A DNA stretch of 27,331 nt, from assembly GCA_020854925.1 (NCBI GenBank), contig JAHKLV010000225.1, positions 1 through 27,331 on the forward strand, given 5' to 3'. Source of the stretch: Candidatus Methanofastidiosia archaeon (GTDB lineage Archaea > Methanobacteriota_B > Thermococci > Methanofastidiosales > NM3). This document shows positions 1-8,596 of this stretch, in pieces. A program made the position numbers and the translations under genes. The notes beneath the pieces are model-generated. The model made no database searches, was not told where the DNA came from, and was given only the letters and a program-made list of their open reading frames with translations. The first letter of the stretch is position 1. The number at the start of each line of letters is the position of its first letter.

Positions 1-2004
1 GAGAATCATGTCTGCGGCCTCTTTGGCAACATCGGTGCCGGAGATGCCCATGGCCACGCCGATGTCGGCCGCCTTGAGCGCTGGAGCGTCGTTGACGCCG
101 TCCCCCGTGACGGCAACAACTTCGCCCATGTCCTTAAGGGTCGTTACGATACGCATCTTGTGTTCCGGCGTTGTGCGGGCAAAGATGCATGCGCCGTCAG
201 CCAGGACTTGCATGAGAGCCTCGTGGTCCATGTCGGATAGCTCCTTCCCGGTGTACGGCCGGGGAGCATCCTCGGCCACTATTCCCGTTGCACGGGCTAT
301 GGCCATGGCGGTCTGAGGATTGTCACCGGTGATGACGATAATCTTGATGCCGGCTGTTTTGCATGTTGCGATGGCATCTTTGACCTCCATGCGCGGCGGG
401 TCCATCATGCCAACAAGCCCAAGGAAGGAAAGGTCCGATTCCAGCTCCTCCATGTCGTACCTTTCACGAACAGCGACCTCTCGGTAGCCTATGGCTATGA
501 CACGAAGCGCCTTGTCAGACATGCTCTGGGCCTGTTGAAGAAGCAAGGTTCGTTCCGATTCTCCCAGAGGCACGCTACCTTCACCCGTTGCGATGGTGAC
601 TGCCCGTTCAATAATAGATTCAGGCGCGCCTTTCACATACGCGATGGCACCCTTCTCCGTTCTTGTTACGACGCTCATGCGCTTGCGGTCGGCATCAAAG
701 GGAATTTGGAAGATGCGCCGATGTACCTGTTCGAGCTGTCCCATGTCCAAGGTTTTGGCGGCAAGGACCCTGAGGGCCCCTTCCGTAGGGTCACCGATAA
801 TCGAGCAGGCATCACCTTCTTGCACCAGTGAAGCGTCGTTGCACAAGGCTGAGCCTTCCAAGAGCATGCTGAGCGAATCGATGCGGGCAAGCTTCGTGCC
901 GTCGAGTTCAAGGATATCACCTTCCGGTCGGTACCCCTCCCCCGTCACCCGGTAGGTGGTGCCGTTGGCATACAGTTCCCTCACTGTCATCTGATTTTGT
1001 GTGAGCGTCCCCGTCTTGTCGGTGCAGATGACCGTGGTGGAACCGAGTGTTTCCACCGAATTGAGCGATTTGATGAGGGCATTTCTTCGTGCCATGCGTT
1101 GGCTTCCTATGGAGAGGGTGAGGGTCACGGTCGGCAGCAGACCCTCTGGAACATTGGCAACGATGATGCCTATGGCGAAGATGAAGGCAGCCCAAAAGCT
1201 GTTTCCGATAAGAAGGCCGGTACAAAAGAAGATGGCGCCGAGGAGAATGGCTATGGTCGAGATTATCTTGATGAACTTGGCTATTTCCTTTTGCAGGGGT
1301 GTGAGCGTTTCATGTATTTCCGCCGTCAGGTCAGCAATTCTTCCGAATTCCGTGGCCGATCCTGTCGCAAAGATGACGGCTTTTGCAGAACCCGAGACCA
1401 CCGTCGTACCGGAAAAGACGATGTTTTCGGCGGAGAGCAGGTCGTGGTCAGTAGGTTCGGCGTTTCGCCGTAGCGGGTCCGACTCCCCCGTGAGCACGGC
1501 ATTGATGACCTTGAGCTCGTACGACTCCACCAGTCGGGCGTCTGCCGGCACCCGGTCCCCCTCCGAAAGCTTCAGAAGGTCCCCCGGTACGAGGTCAGGG
1601 GCAGGCACTTCCCGCTCTACACCTTCCCGTATCACCACCGCATTGAAGGCAAGCATGCGCTGGAGTGCCTCTATGGCCTTTTCTGCCCGAAATTCTTGGT
1701 AAAACGTAAAGGAACCGTTGATGAGGACGACGGCGACAAGGGCGATGCCAAGATTGAACATGCCTTCCCCCGGTGAGAGCGCCTCCCCCACAAATGCCAT
1801 GGTGGCAGCTACCCACAAGAGCACCGCGAAAAAATTGGTCAACTGGCGAAGGTACTTTTTCCAAAGGGGCGTCGTCTCCCGCCTGCGCACCTCATTGGGG
1901 CCATAGTGTGCGCGGCGTTCCGCAATCTCTGCCGTGCTAAGTCCGGTCGGGGTGGAACCAAGCTCATCATAGACCTCGCCTGGCGTCCGATGTTGTATGT
2001 CCAT
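1..2004 (-). CDS. P2-type cation-transporting P-type ATPase (C-terminus off the window)
   Basis: This is an ATP-driven cation pump of the plasma membrane. From ATG at 2004 the frame is open to base 1, giving 668 residues of a family usually near 900; the last transmembrane block lies outside. Seen in order: N-terminal cation-ATPase region (about 5-70) with a first membrane pair, actuator loop with LTGES (171-175), M4 motif VPEGLLP (285-291), phosphorylation motif with Asp329 (DKTGT), then KGAPE, MMDPP, ITGDNPQTA and TGDGVNDAPAL. The M4 motif and the MMDPP form place it in the Ca2+/Na+,K+ group (P2) rather than heavy-metal P1B pumps. The ion cannot be told because M5-M6 are missing. It starts 3 bases after the universal stress protein stop, so the two are probably cotranscribed. 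Confidence 0.93.
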   Translation of the reverse strand, partial: MDIQHRTPGEVYDELGSTPTGLSTAEIAERRAHYGPNEVRRRETTPLWKKYLRQLTNFFAVLLWVAATMAFVGEALSPGEGMFNLGIALVAVVLINGSFTFYQEFRAEKAIEALQRMLAFNAVVIREGVEREVPAPDLVPGDLLKLSEGDRVPADARLVESYELKVINAVLTGESDPLRRNAEPTDHDLLSAENIVFSGTTVVSGSAKAVIFATGSATEFGRIADLTAEIHETLTPLQKEIAKFIKIISTIAILLGAIFFCTGLLIGNSFWAAFIFAIGIIVANVPEGLLPTVTLTLSIGSQRMARRNALIKSLNSVETLGSTTVICTDKTGTLTQNQMTVRELYANGTTYRVTGEGYRPEGDILELDGTKLARIDSLSMLLEGSALCNDASLVQEGDACSIIGDPTEGALRVLAAKTLDMGQLEQVHRRIFQIPFDADRKRMSVVTRTEKGAIAYVKGAPESIIERAVTIATGEGSVPLGESERTLLLQQAQSMSDKALRVIAIGYREVAVRERYDMEELESDLSFLGLVGMMDPPRMEVKDAIATCKTAGIKIIVITGDNPQTAMAIARATGIVAEDAPRPYTGKELSDMDHEALMQVLADGACIFARTTPEHKMRIVTTLKDMGEVVAVTGDGVNDAPALKAADIGVAMGISGTDVAKEAADMIL

Positions 2005-2007
2005 GCC

Positions 2008-2826
2008 TTATGCACCCTTTGGTTTCCACAAAATAACGTTGCACTCGGAGGATTTCATCACCTCGATGGCGAAATCCTTTCGCACGAAGGAGGAAAATCT
2101 GTCTGGGGCGATGCGAAGAAACAGAAGGTCGAAGTTGTTCTGTTCAACAAAGCGCAGTATCTCCTCACGTATCGAATGGCAGATTCTGGTGTATGCGAAA
2201 TGCGGAACCTCCCGAGCGTAGAGTCCGTCGCGCAACGGGGAAAGGTATGCTTGCATTGCCTTGTGTGCAGCATATGTTTCCTCGTCCGAGAGGATGGTGT
2301 CCTTTGCAATCTTCTTGCACCGCATTATCGAGAGAGGGTGTCGGTACATGGCGTAGAGCAGTGCCATGACCTCCGTGCGTTCTTCACGATAGAGGGAGAC
2401 GTCCTGTATGGGTGAGAGGATGCGGCTATGTCCCCCCGCTGTCGTGGCACGTACCGACTTAACCACAAAGACGGTGACATCCGCCTGCATGACCAGCTTT
2501 GTGGCAAGATTGTTGGAGAATCGTCCGAATCGCTTGACTTTTCCCCCGCTCGACACAACGATGGCATCGGCGCCAAGGCGCCGTGCAGCGGAGAGGACCA
2601 CCTCGGTGCGTTCGCCCACTTCCTCGACGAAGGCAGCGTCTACGCCCTGCCGTTCGGCAATGCGGGCAAGGCGCGCGAGCGAGGCTTCCGGGCCGTGGAG
2701 CGGTGCACCCCTTACCGTGAGAACGGACACACGGGCGCCTGCAGCATCTGCGAGTGCGAAGGCGTATTTTGCGGCCACCTCGCTGTCATACGAGCCGTCG
2801 ACACATGCCAGGATATGGACGTACAC
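2008..2826 (-). CDS. tandem universal stress protein (two UspA domains)
   Basis: A soluble 272-residue protein with two UspA-like folds in tandem. The first (about 1-130) begins with the typical strand YVHILACVDGSYDSEVAAKYA and ends with DVTVFVVK. Its nucleotide-loop region (SSGGKVKRFGRFSNN) only loosely follows the family's glycine pattern. The second (about 145-272) is more diverged and ends NVILWKP, with no clear nucleotide loop. The start is a GTG at 2826, which falls where transcription would begin from the TATA box at 2846-2860, so the message is probably leaderless. It lies directly before the P-type ATPase gene with a 3-base gap. By context it may tune or sense ion transport; that role is inference. 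Confidence 0.9.
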   Translation of the reverse strand: MYVHILACVDGSYDSEVAAKYAFALADAAGARVSVLTVRGAPLHGPEASLARLARIAERQGVDAAFVEEVGERTEVVLSAARRLGADAIVVSSGGKVKRFGRFSNNLATKLVMQADVTVFVVKSVRATTAGGHSRILSPIQDVSLYREERTEVMALLYAMYRHPLSIMRCKKIAKDTILSDEETYAAHKAMQAYLSPLRDGLYAREVPHFAYTRICHSIREEILRFVEQNNFDLLFLRIAPDRFSSFVRKDFAIEVMKSSECNVILWKPKGA

Positions 2827-2845
2827 GTTTTACCCTATGGCGTCA

Positions 2846-2860
2846 GCGTATATACACTTT
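2846..2860 (-). promoter_or_regulatory. TATA box for the Usp-ATPase operon
   Basis: On the minus strand this reads AAAGTGTATATACGC, centred about 25 bases before the GTG start at 2826. It separates the Usp-ATPase pair from the upstream response regulator gene. Confidence 0.6.
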
Positions 2861-2881
2861 GTGATGGCGGGATGCAGTAAG

Positions 2882-3559
2882 CTATTTGTTCAAAAGCGCC
2901 TTGAGGTCCATGATGGCCTTGATAAGCCGTTTTCCGTCCTCAGTCGTTGTGTACTTGTCATTTTGGTCATGGCGCAAAAAGCCCTTCGTGATAAGGAAGA
3001 CAAGGTACTTTTCGATACGCTTAAAGTTCATGTTGGACTTAAAGACAAGCGTTGTCTTGCCGATGCCATAGAGGGAGTTCTGAAGGATATCGGCGATGAC
3101 ATCGATGGTGGTGCGCTTCTGCGTCAGGGACGAGAGCAGGTCAGCCCCTGTGTCCTGCTTCATATAGGTAACAAGGTCCCACAGTTCGAGGATGGAGAGC
3201 CGGGACTCTTTCTCCTCAAGCTTTCCCTTCACAAGGTAGTCGTATGCGCCCATCTTGAGCGCCTTGACGGCTATCTCGTCGTCCCCTTGCCCCGTAACCA
3301 GGATGACGGGAATGCTGATGTCCCCCTTTTTCATTTCCTCAAGGATCTCAAGCCCGGTCATGCGGGGCAGGTTATAGTCGAGAATGACAAAATCAAAGTA
3401 TTCCGATCGTATCTTTGAGAGCCCCGTGGAACCGAGGGGAGTGCTCACGAGTTCATACCCCTGGGGGAAGAGGTCCTCGAATACGCGCTTCATTACTAGC
3501 ACGTCGACATTGTTGTCCTCGACATAGAGCACCCGGGGTCCTTCCTTTTGTTCAGTCAT
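2882..3559 (-). CDS. response regulator: receiver plus C-terminal winged-helix-like domain
   Basis: A 225-residue two-component output protein. The receiver domain (about 8-125) has the acidic pair Glu14/Asp15, phospho-acceptor Asp61 (VILDYNLPRMTG), Thr89 and Lys111. The tail (about 125-225) is helical and ends with a pattern typical of archaeal winged-helix proteins: a helix-turn-helix stretch, 'KYLVFLITKGFLRH', then a short wing and 'YTTTEDGKRLIKAI'. Such tails probably bind DNA, so this may be the transcriptional output of the operon. It starts 6 bases after the preceding receiver gene ends, in one operon with the histidine kinase. The DNA-binding role is inferred from pattern only. Confidence 0.9.
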   Translation of the reverse strand: MTEQKEGPRVLYVEDNNVDVLVMKRVFEDLFPQGYELVSTPLGSTGLSKIRSEYFDFVILDYNLPRMTGLEILEEMKKGDISIPVILVTGQGDDEIAVKALKMGAYDYLVKGKLEEKESRLSILELWDLVTYMKQDTGADLLSSLTQKRTTIDVIADILQNSLYGIGKTTLVFKSNMNFKRIEKYLVFLITKGFLRHDQNDKYTTTEDGKRLIKAIMDLKALLNK

Positions 3560-3565
3560 GATAGT

Positions 3566-3994
3566 CTACTCCTGTGGTATGAGTGAAAACTCGAACCAGT
3601 ATTCGTATATCTTCTCGATGGTGCGTTCGTACTGGGCGTGGTCGGTGGGTTTGATGACATAGCTGTTCGCACCCAGGCGGTAAGCGCGCTTTATCTCGTC
3701 GGGCAGCTGAGAAGAGGTAAGGATGATTATCGGTATGTCCTTGGTGTTCTCGTTTTCCTTGATCCGTTCGAGAAGCTCGAATCCGTTCATCTTCGGCATG
3801 TTGAGGTCAAGCGTTATGAGACGGGGAAGCACGACGTCTGCGTCACCCTTGAGATGTTGGGAAAAAAACGAGAGCGCCTGCAGGCCGTCCCGTGCAATCG
3901 TAATCTCCTCCGAGATGTGGCGGGCGAGCGTGCGCTTGATGACAAGCCCGTCGGTCACGTTGTCCTCGATAATGAGTATTCCTCGCTTTGTCAT
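3566..3994 (-). CDS. single-domain response regulator (Rcp1/CheY-like)
   Basis: A 142-residue stand-alone receiver. Visible are the acidic pair Glu10/Asp11, phospho-acceptor Asp63 (TLDLNMPKMNG), the Thr93/Ser94 region and Lys115 in IKPTD. The helix after Lys115 and the C-terminal EYWFE resemble Rcp1-type regulators, which are often encoded beside phytochrome-like kinases. It has no output domain, so it either relays phosphate or acts by protein contact. Its ATG shares one base with the TGA of the histidine kinase (TGATG), which implies translational coupling. Confidence 0.92.
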   Translation of the reverse strand: MTKRGILIIEDNVTDGLVIKRTLARHISEEITIARDGLQALSFFSQHLKGDADVVLPRLITLDLNMPKMNGFELLERIKENENTKDIPIIILTSSQLPDEIKRAYRLGANSYVIKPTDHAQYERTIEKIYEYWFEFSLIPQE

Positions 3995-5814
3995 CAGGCT
4001 TCACCGATGAAGAACTTCTCTATGGTAAAGATAAACGTCGTGCCGACACCCTCCTCGCTCTCGACCCAGATGTCGCCACGGTGCTCCTTGATGATTTTTT
4101 TCACGATGGCAAGACCCGCTCCTGTTCCCCCGTACTCCTCACGGGGATGGAGCTGTTCGAAGAGCTTGAAGATGCGGTCGTGATACTCAGCCGGAATCCC
4201 GATGCCATTGTCCTTGACGCGGAACTCAAAGTAGAAGTCGTGGTCTTCACAGGCAATCTCCACGGTGGGTTCGTCCGTCCTGTTGAACTTGATGGCATTG
4301 GTGATGAGGTTCTGGAACACCTGCTTCATCCACGTCTTTTGCACCATTGCCTTGGGAAGGTCGTGGTAGGCGATTTTCGCGTTGCGTTCGGTGATGATCT
4401 TTTCTATATCCTGGCACACCTCGTCGATGAGTGCCCCAAGGTCCACGAAGGAGAAATCGACGTTTTTCCTGCCGACGCGCGAAAGCGTGAGAAGGTCGTC
4501 AACAAGCTGGGACATGGTAGACACCGATGTCACGAGCATGGAGAGGAACTCGACACCCATCTCGTCAAGCTGGCCCTCGTAGTCCCGCTTGAGGTACGTG
4601 GCAAGGGAGGAGATGTTTCGCAGCGGCTCCTTGAGGTCGTGCGAGACGGTGAACGTGAAGTTCTGAAGGTCCTCGTTAATCTTTTTGAGCTCCATCTCAA
4701 GCTTCTTCCTCTGTGTAAGGTCAAAGACGGTGATTGCCACCAGGTCCGAGCCGGGTATGAAGCTGAAGGTGACGCTTGCATACATGGTCTCGCCCGTGCG
4801 CTTGTGGATCATCAGCTCCCTGGTGAGTGGTTTCCCCGTTCCCACGTTCTGCATCCTATTGAGCATGAGGAGGATGCCCTTGCGGTCCTTTGCATCCACA
4901 AGGTCTGGCCACTTCATCTTTCCAAGGATGTCCTCTTTGCCATACCCCATGAGCTCCTCGAACTGTTCGTTGGCAAGGAGGATGGTGTTGTCCGTGTTGG
5001 CCATGATGGTGGGGGCGCCGCTGTGTTTGAACAGCGTGTAGTAGCGTTCCTCCACCTGTCTCAGCGTTGATGCCTCTTTGGAGCTAAAGGTGATAAAAGC
5101 GAGCAAGAGCATGCCATATGACAGAATATACAGGGAGTTGGACATCTCGCCGAGGAGGTATTCTGTATCTACAGACTCGATGCCGTACGTGGCATCGGCG
5201 GCAAGCGTGATGATGATAAAGGCCACAAGGTACCACCAGAATGGCTCTGCACGCCCCCTGTTGCTCGATACGGCAAAGACGAGGGTGAGGAACAGAATAA
5301 CGGCGTCAAGGCAGAGGTACAGGAGCGTGATGTAACCCGCGTCTTCCCCCAGGGGCACGCCCCGAACCGAGAACAGGTACCAGGCCACGCCGATTCCCAG
5401 TGCGGCACTTATACAGGCTGGGGCAACGTACCGCTTTGCAGGGATGGATGTAGTGTAGGGTTTTAGCGCTTTAATGAGCGCATAGGTGAAAAGCAGAAAT
5501 CCAAGAAGGTACAACGCCTCTGCAGCCACGGGGAAGTGCACCTCAGTGTTCTGGCTGTGCAGGACGCTCCACATAAACTCAGCCATGGCCCACAGTATGA
5601 GGGCAAGGATAAGCGGGCGCATGAGGTGCTTGAACGTCTCGTCGGCATAGGTCAGCATGACGTAATACCCGATGACAAATCCAAGGAGTGGTGCGAGAAA
5701 GAGGGCAATCTCGACGTATGCATCTACGTAGGTTCCCCCGTAGACCAGAGGGAGTAAAGCTGAGATGAGCACAATGATAAACGCAAAGAGCAATTTTGAA
5801 TCTTTTGAAGCCAT
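3994..5814 (-). CDS. membrane sensor histidine kinase with PAS domain
   Basis: A 606-residue membrane sensor kinase. The N-terminal part (about 8-245) holds seven or eight hydrophobic helices and forms a membrane sensor that I do not recognise. A PAS domain follows (about 255-370), then a HisKA dimerisation helix with phospho-accepting His392 (SHDLKEP) and a HATPase domain with Asn506 (NLITNAIKF), DNGIGIP (535-541) and GTGAGLAI (563-570). The kinase core resembles the light-regulated/Cph1-like group, but there is no chromophore domain. Transcription probably starts just before the ATG from the TATA box at 5841-5856. It heads an operon with two receiver proteins; the signal it senses is unknown. 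Confidence 0.95.
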   Translation of the reverse strand: MASKDSKLLFAFIIVLISALLPLVYGGTYVDAYVEIALFLAPLLGFVIGYYVMLTYADETFKHLMRPLILALILWAMAEFMWSVLHSQNTEVHFPVAAEALYLLGFLLFTYALIKALKPYTTSIPAKRYVAPACISAALGIGVAWYLFSVRGVPLGEDAGYITLLYLCLDAVILFLTLVFAVSSNRGRAEPFWWYLVAFIIITLAADATYGIESVDTEYLLGEMSNSLYILSYGMLLLAFITFSSKEASTLRQVEERYYTLFKHSGAPTIMANTDNTILLANEQFEELMGYGKEDILGKMKWPDLVDAKDRKGILLMLNRMQNVGTGKPLTRELMIHKRTGETMYASVTFSFIPGSDLVAITVFDLTQRKKLEMELKKINEDLQNFTFTVSHDLKEPLRNISSLATYLKRDYEGQLDEMGVEFLSMLVTSVSTMSQLVDDLLTLSRVGRKNVDFSFVDLGALIDEVCQDIEKIITERNAKIAYHDLPKAMVQKTWMKQVFQNLITNAIKFNRTDEPTVEIACEDHDFYFEFRVKDNGIGIPAEYHDRIFKLFEQLHPREEYGGTGAGLAIVKKIIKEHRGDIWVESEEGVGTTFIFTIEKFFIGEA

Positions 5815-5840
5815 ATTCGTCGTTACGCTCTTTTCTTTTG

Positions 5841-5856
5841 CATATATAAAAATTTC
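5841..5856 (-). promoter_or_regulatory. TATA box for the histidine kinase operon
   Basis: Minus strand reads GAAATTTTTATATATG, placed so that the message would start only a few bases before the ATG at 5814. Confidence 0.6.
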
Positions 5857-5909
5857 TCTCTGAAACAGGTAAGAATTGCTTCATTAGGTGAGAAAATGCG
5901 AGAAGGAGG

Positions 5910-5984
5910 TGCCCCGAGCCGGATTTGAACCGGCGAAATACTAGATCTTCAGTCTAGCGCCTTCCCAGGCTTGGCGATCGGGGC
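5910..5984 (-). tRNA. tRNA-Phe (GAA)
   Basis: The full cloverleaf can be drawn on the minus strand: acceptor GCCCCGA/TCGGGGC, anticodon stem CTAGA/TCTAG with loop CTGAAGA, T-stem GCCGG/CCGGC and discriminator A. The anticodon is GAA with G at position 37, the base that Taw1 (encoded at 12626) acts on after methylation. CCA is not encoded (ACCT follows). A TATA-like AAAGATTTTTATG lies between it and tRNA-Thr, so it may have its own promoter. Confidence 0.95.
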
Positions 5985-6003
5985 GCGCACCGCTGCTCTT
6001 TGC

Positions 6004-6032
6004 CCGGATACATAAAAATCTTTCTGTATCGG
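6004..6032 (-). repeat. inverted repeat around the TATA box between tRNA-Thr and tRNA-Phe
   Basis: Arms CCGATACA and TGTATCCGG (one extra C) flank GAAAGATTTTTA on the minus strand. It could be a processing hairpin, a terminator for tRNA-Thr, or an operator over the tRNA-Phe promoter. Confidence 0.45.
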
Positions 6033-6042
6033 ACAGATGTGG

Positions 6043-6116
6043 AGCCTCGGGCGGGATTTGAACCCGCGGCCTTTCGCTTACCAAGCGAACGCTATGCCAT
6101 GCTAAGCCACCGAGGC
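6043..6116 (-). tRNA. tRNA-Thr (GGT)
   Basis: Minus-strand cloverleaf with acceptor GCCTCGG/CCGAGGC, anticodon stem TTCGC/GCGAA with loop TTGGTAA (anticodon GGT), T-stem GCGGG/CCCGC and discriminator T. CCA is encoded just after it (bases 6042-6040). A TATA-like element (CTTTTTAAAC) lies near 6143-6155. Confidence 0.95.
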
Positions 6117-6184
6117 GTATGCACAAAAGAGAATTTCGTTGCAGTTTAAAAAGCTTTTTGTCTCCTCTGGCGCTGCATTACGGT

Positions 6185-6194
6185 GATTATATTA
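6185..6194 (+). promoter_or_regulatory. TATA box for the homocysteine hydrolase gene
   Basis: GATTATATTA lies about 40 bases before the ATG at 6229. A GTGAT motif sits 4-8 bases before the start codon and may act as ribosome site. Confidence 0.5.
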
Positions 6195-6228
6195 ACGTGA
6201 ACACTGCCCTGTCATAAGACGTGATACC

Positions 6229-7455
6229 ATGAGTACGAGTGCACATTCAGGAGAACAAAAAATTGAATGGGCAGCCGCCCACATGCCTGTCGTTGCCATG
6301 ATCCTGTCCCGGTACCGGGACTCCCTCCCCTTTGCTGGAATGAACGTCGCATGCTGCCTGCATCTCGAGGCAAAGACGGCGTATACCGCCTATGTCCTTA
6401 AGGAAGGGGGCGCCAGGGTGGCGCTGTGCGGAAGCAATCCCCTCACGACGCAGGACGACGTCGCCGCGGCGTTATCAGCGCGGGGCGTGGAGGTTCATGC
6501 GCGCTATGGCCTCGACGCAAAGGAGTACTATGAGAACATGCATGCCGTCCTTGACACACGGCCGAATGTGGTCATTGATGACGGCGGGGACCTTGCCCAC
6601 CTCCTCCATACCGAGCGCACGGAGCTTCTTGCAGGCGTCCGAGGCCTGTGCGAGGAGACAACCACAGGGGTCCTGCGCCTTGCTGCCATGGCGCGCGAGT
6701 CCTCCCTGCGCTTTCCCGCCATTGCTGTCAACGACGCCCGATGCAAGCACCTCTTTGACAATCGGTATGGGACCGGCCAGTCCACCATGGATGGCATCAT
6801 GCGTACGACGAATCGCATCATCGCGGGAAAAACAGTCGTCGTCGCCGGATACGGTTGGTGCGGCAAGGGCATCGCCTTGCGCGCGAAGGGCATGGGCGCG
6901 CGAGTCATCGTTACGGAGGTCGACCCCGTCAAGGCCATTGAGGCACACATGGACGGATTTGCCGTCATGCCTATGGCAGATGCCGCCCCACAGGGCGATT
7001 TCTTTGTGACGGCTACCGGTTGCGCGGACGTCATCTCGCATGATCATTTCCCCCTTATGAAGGATGGCGCCGTGCTGTGCAATGCCGGCCACTTCGATGT
7101 CGAGGTCAACGTGCGCCGGCTGGCTGCCATGGCAGACGGGCGCAAGCAGTCGCGCGCCAACATCGAGAGCTTCCGTCTTGGCAGCCGATGGATCCACGTC
7201 TTGGGCGAGGGCAGGCTGGTGAACCTTGCCTGTGCCGACGGGCATCCAGCAGAGATCATGGATATGAGCTTTGCCCTCCAGCTCCGATGCGCGGAGTACC
7301 TGGCGGCAACAGCCCTTGAACCCGGCCTGTACCCCGTCCCGGAGGCCATCGACATGGAGGTAGCGCGCATGAAGCTCTCTGCCGAGTCACTTGCCATCGA
7401 TACGCTCACACAGGCACAGGAAGCATACCTTTCATCCTGGCGTCACGGCACCTGA
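6229..7455 (+). CDS. ahcY: S-adenosylhomocysteine (or S-inosylhomocysteine) hydrolase
   Basis: A cytosolic NAD-dependent enzyme that splits the S-ribosyl-homocysteine-type product of methyl transfer into homocysteine and a nucleoside, so removing the methylation inhibitor. The 408 residues carry the family hallmarks: DDGGD, EETTTGVLRL, the long NDARCKHLFDNRYGTGQS block with catalytic Lys/Asp, NAD-binding GYGWCGKGIA, and CNAGHFDVEV. The C-terminus is short and lacks the tail of bacterial and animal enzymes. In Methanocaldococcus jannaschii the orthologue was reported to prefer S-inosylhomocysteine, made by a deaminase; that may apply here but cannot be read from sequence. It ends tail-to-tail with the MFS gene, overlapping it by 13 bases. 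Confidence 0.95.
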   Translation: MSTSAHSGEQKIEWAAAHMPVVAMILSRYRDSLPFAGMNVACCLHLEAKTAYTAYVLKEGGARVALCGSNPLTTQDDVAAALSARGVEVHARYGLDAKEYYENMHAVLDTRPNVVIDDGGDLAHLLHTERTELLAGVRGLCEETTTGVLRLAAMARESSLRFPAIAVNDARCKHLFDNRYGTGQSTMDGIMRTTNRIIAGKTVVVAGYGWCGKGIALRAKGMGARVIVTEVDPVKAIEAHMDGFAVMPMADAAPQGDFFVTATGCADVISHDHFPLMKDGAVLCNAGHFDVEVNVRRLAAMADGRKQSRANIESFRLGSRWIHVLGEGRLVNLACADGHPAEIMDMSFALQLRCAEYLAATALEPGLYPVPEAIDMEVARMKLSAESLAIDTLTQAQEAYLSSWRHGT

Positions 7456-8594
7456 CGTGTCGAACGCAGAAGGGCGAGCGCCACGAGGACGTAGGCCAGC
7501 TGGAAGGCTCCCACCACATGGAAGAGATACCCTATGGAATACGCCTCGGTGACCGCACCGATGAGAAAGGGTGCAAGAAACCCGAGCCCGAATCGTGCAA
7601 AAAACATGATGCCGTAGTACATGCCTCGTTGTTCCGGGGGTGTGAGATGTCCCATGAGCGCGTTCGTGTACAAGTTGACCGCAAAGTAGGCGAATCCGAA
7701 CGCTACAAGTCCGCCGATGAAAAGCTGATAGGGCCCAGCCATGACGATGCCTATGCTTGCCAGGGAGGCGATGCACGTTACGGCAAGGGGGAGCCGTGCT
7801 CCGAAGCGGTCGTGGATCTCCCCCGCTACGACCTGTGATACACCGCCGGCAGCAAGCATGATGGTGACCATGCTTCCCGCTTCAAGCGTGTTTTTTCCAA
7901 ACATGATGGTGGCATACGAGGGCAGCATCGTCGTAACGCCCCGGTAAGCCAGTCCTCCCAGCATGGTAATACCGAAGAGGAGCGCGATATCGCGGTCAAG
8001 GCGCAGCCGTGTTCGAACCGGTGCCGGCTCCCTTCTGACGTCCTTGTCAAGGTGCCGCACCGTGGAAAGAATGGCCAGCATTGCCACACCGATGACGAGG
8101 AGTACCCCAAAGACCGGTCGCCATCCCGCGGTGTACGCTACAAAGGCTGAAAGGACCGGTGCACCTATCTGCCCGGCACTGCCGATAAGGCCGTTGATGC
8201 CAAAGGCACGGCCGACACACGAGTCATATGAGCATGAGATGAGGGTGAAGGCGGAAGGATGGTAGGTGCTTGCCCCCACACCGAGGGCAAGGAGCGAGGC
8301 AGCCATGGCGGGGGCCGATGGGGCGAGGTACATGCCGGTGCACGCGGCGCATGAGATGCCGATGCCCACCATGTTAACGGCAACAGGGCCGTAACGGTCA
8401 GACAGGCGCCCAAACGGGATGGCACCAAGACCAAACAGGAGCCCCGAGCAGGTGATGATAAGCGACACCATGACAAACGAGAGGGTAAACTCGTCCCTGA
8501 GGAGGAGAACGAGGGGCGGCACCGACAGCATGCAGGCATGGCAGTACGCATGAGCCATCGAAGAGATGAGAAGTGCCCGTTCCCTCAGTTCCAT
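7443..8594 (-). CDS. major facilitator superfamily transporter
   Basis: A 383-residue integral membrane protein with about 12 hydrophobic helices in two halves. The loop between helices 2 and 3 has the MFS-type GAIPFGRLSDRYGP, and the matching loop of the second half reads AGEIHDRFGARLP. Helix 4-5 has GVGASTYHPSAF, common in sugar and drug antiporter branches. The substrate cannot be told. It starts 2 bases after the AlaX stop and is the last gene of the DUF2284-AlaX-MFS operon, which hints at export or uptake linked to an amino acid, though that is inference only. Confidence 0.88.
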   Translation of the reverse strand: MELRERALLISSMAHAYCHACMLSVPPLVLLLRDEFTLSFVMVSLIITCSGLLFGLGAIPFGRLSDRYGPVAVNMVGIGISCAACTGMYLAPSAPAMAASLLALGVGASTYHPSAFTLISCSYDSCVGRAFGINGLIGSAGQIGAPVLSAFVAYTAGWRPVFGVLLVIGVAMLAILSTVRHLDKDVRREPAPVRTRLRLDRDIALLFGITMLGGLAYRGVTTMLPSYATIMFGKNTLEAGSMVTIMLAAGGVSQVVAGEIHDRFGARLPLAVTCIASLASIGIVMAGPYQLFIGGLVAFGFAYFAVNLYTNALMGHLTPPEQRGMYYGIMFFARFGLGFLAPFLIGAVTEAYSIGYLFHVVGAFQLAYVLVALALLRSTRQVP

Positions 8595-8596
8595 GT

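Noticed and set aside
2408..3418. long plus-strand open frame of 336 codons
   Set aside because: It is the complement of the universal stress protein and response regulator genes, which have clear family motifs on the minus strand.
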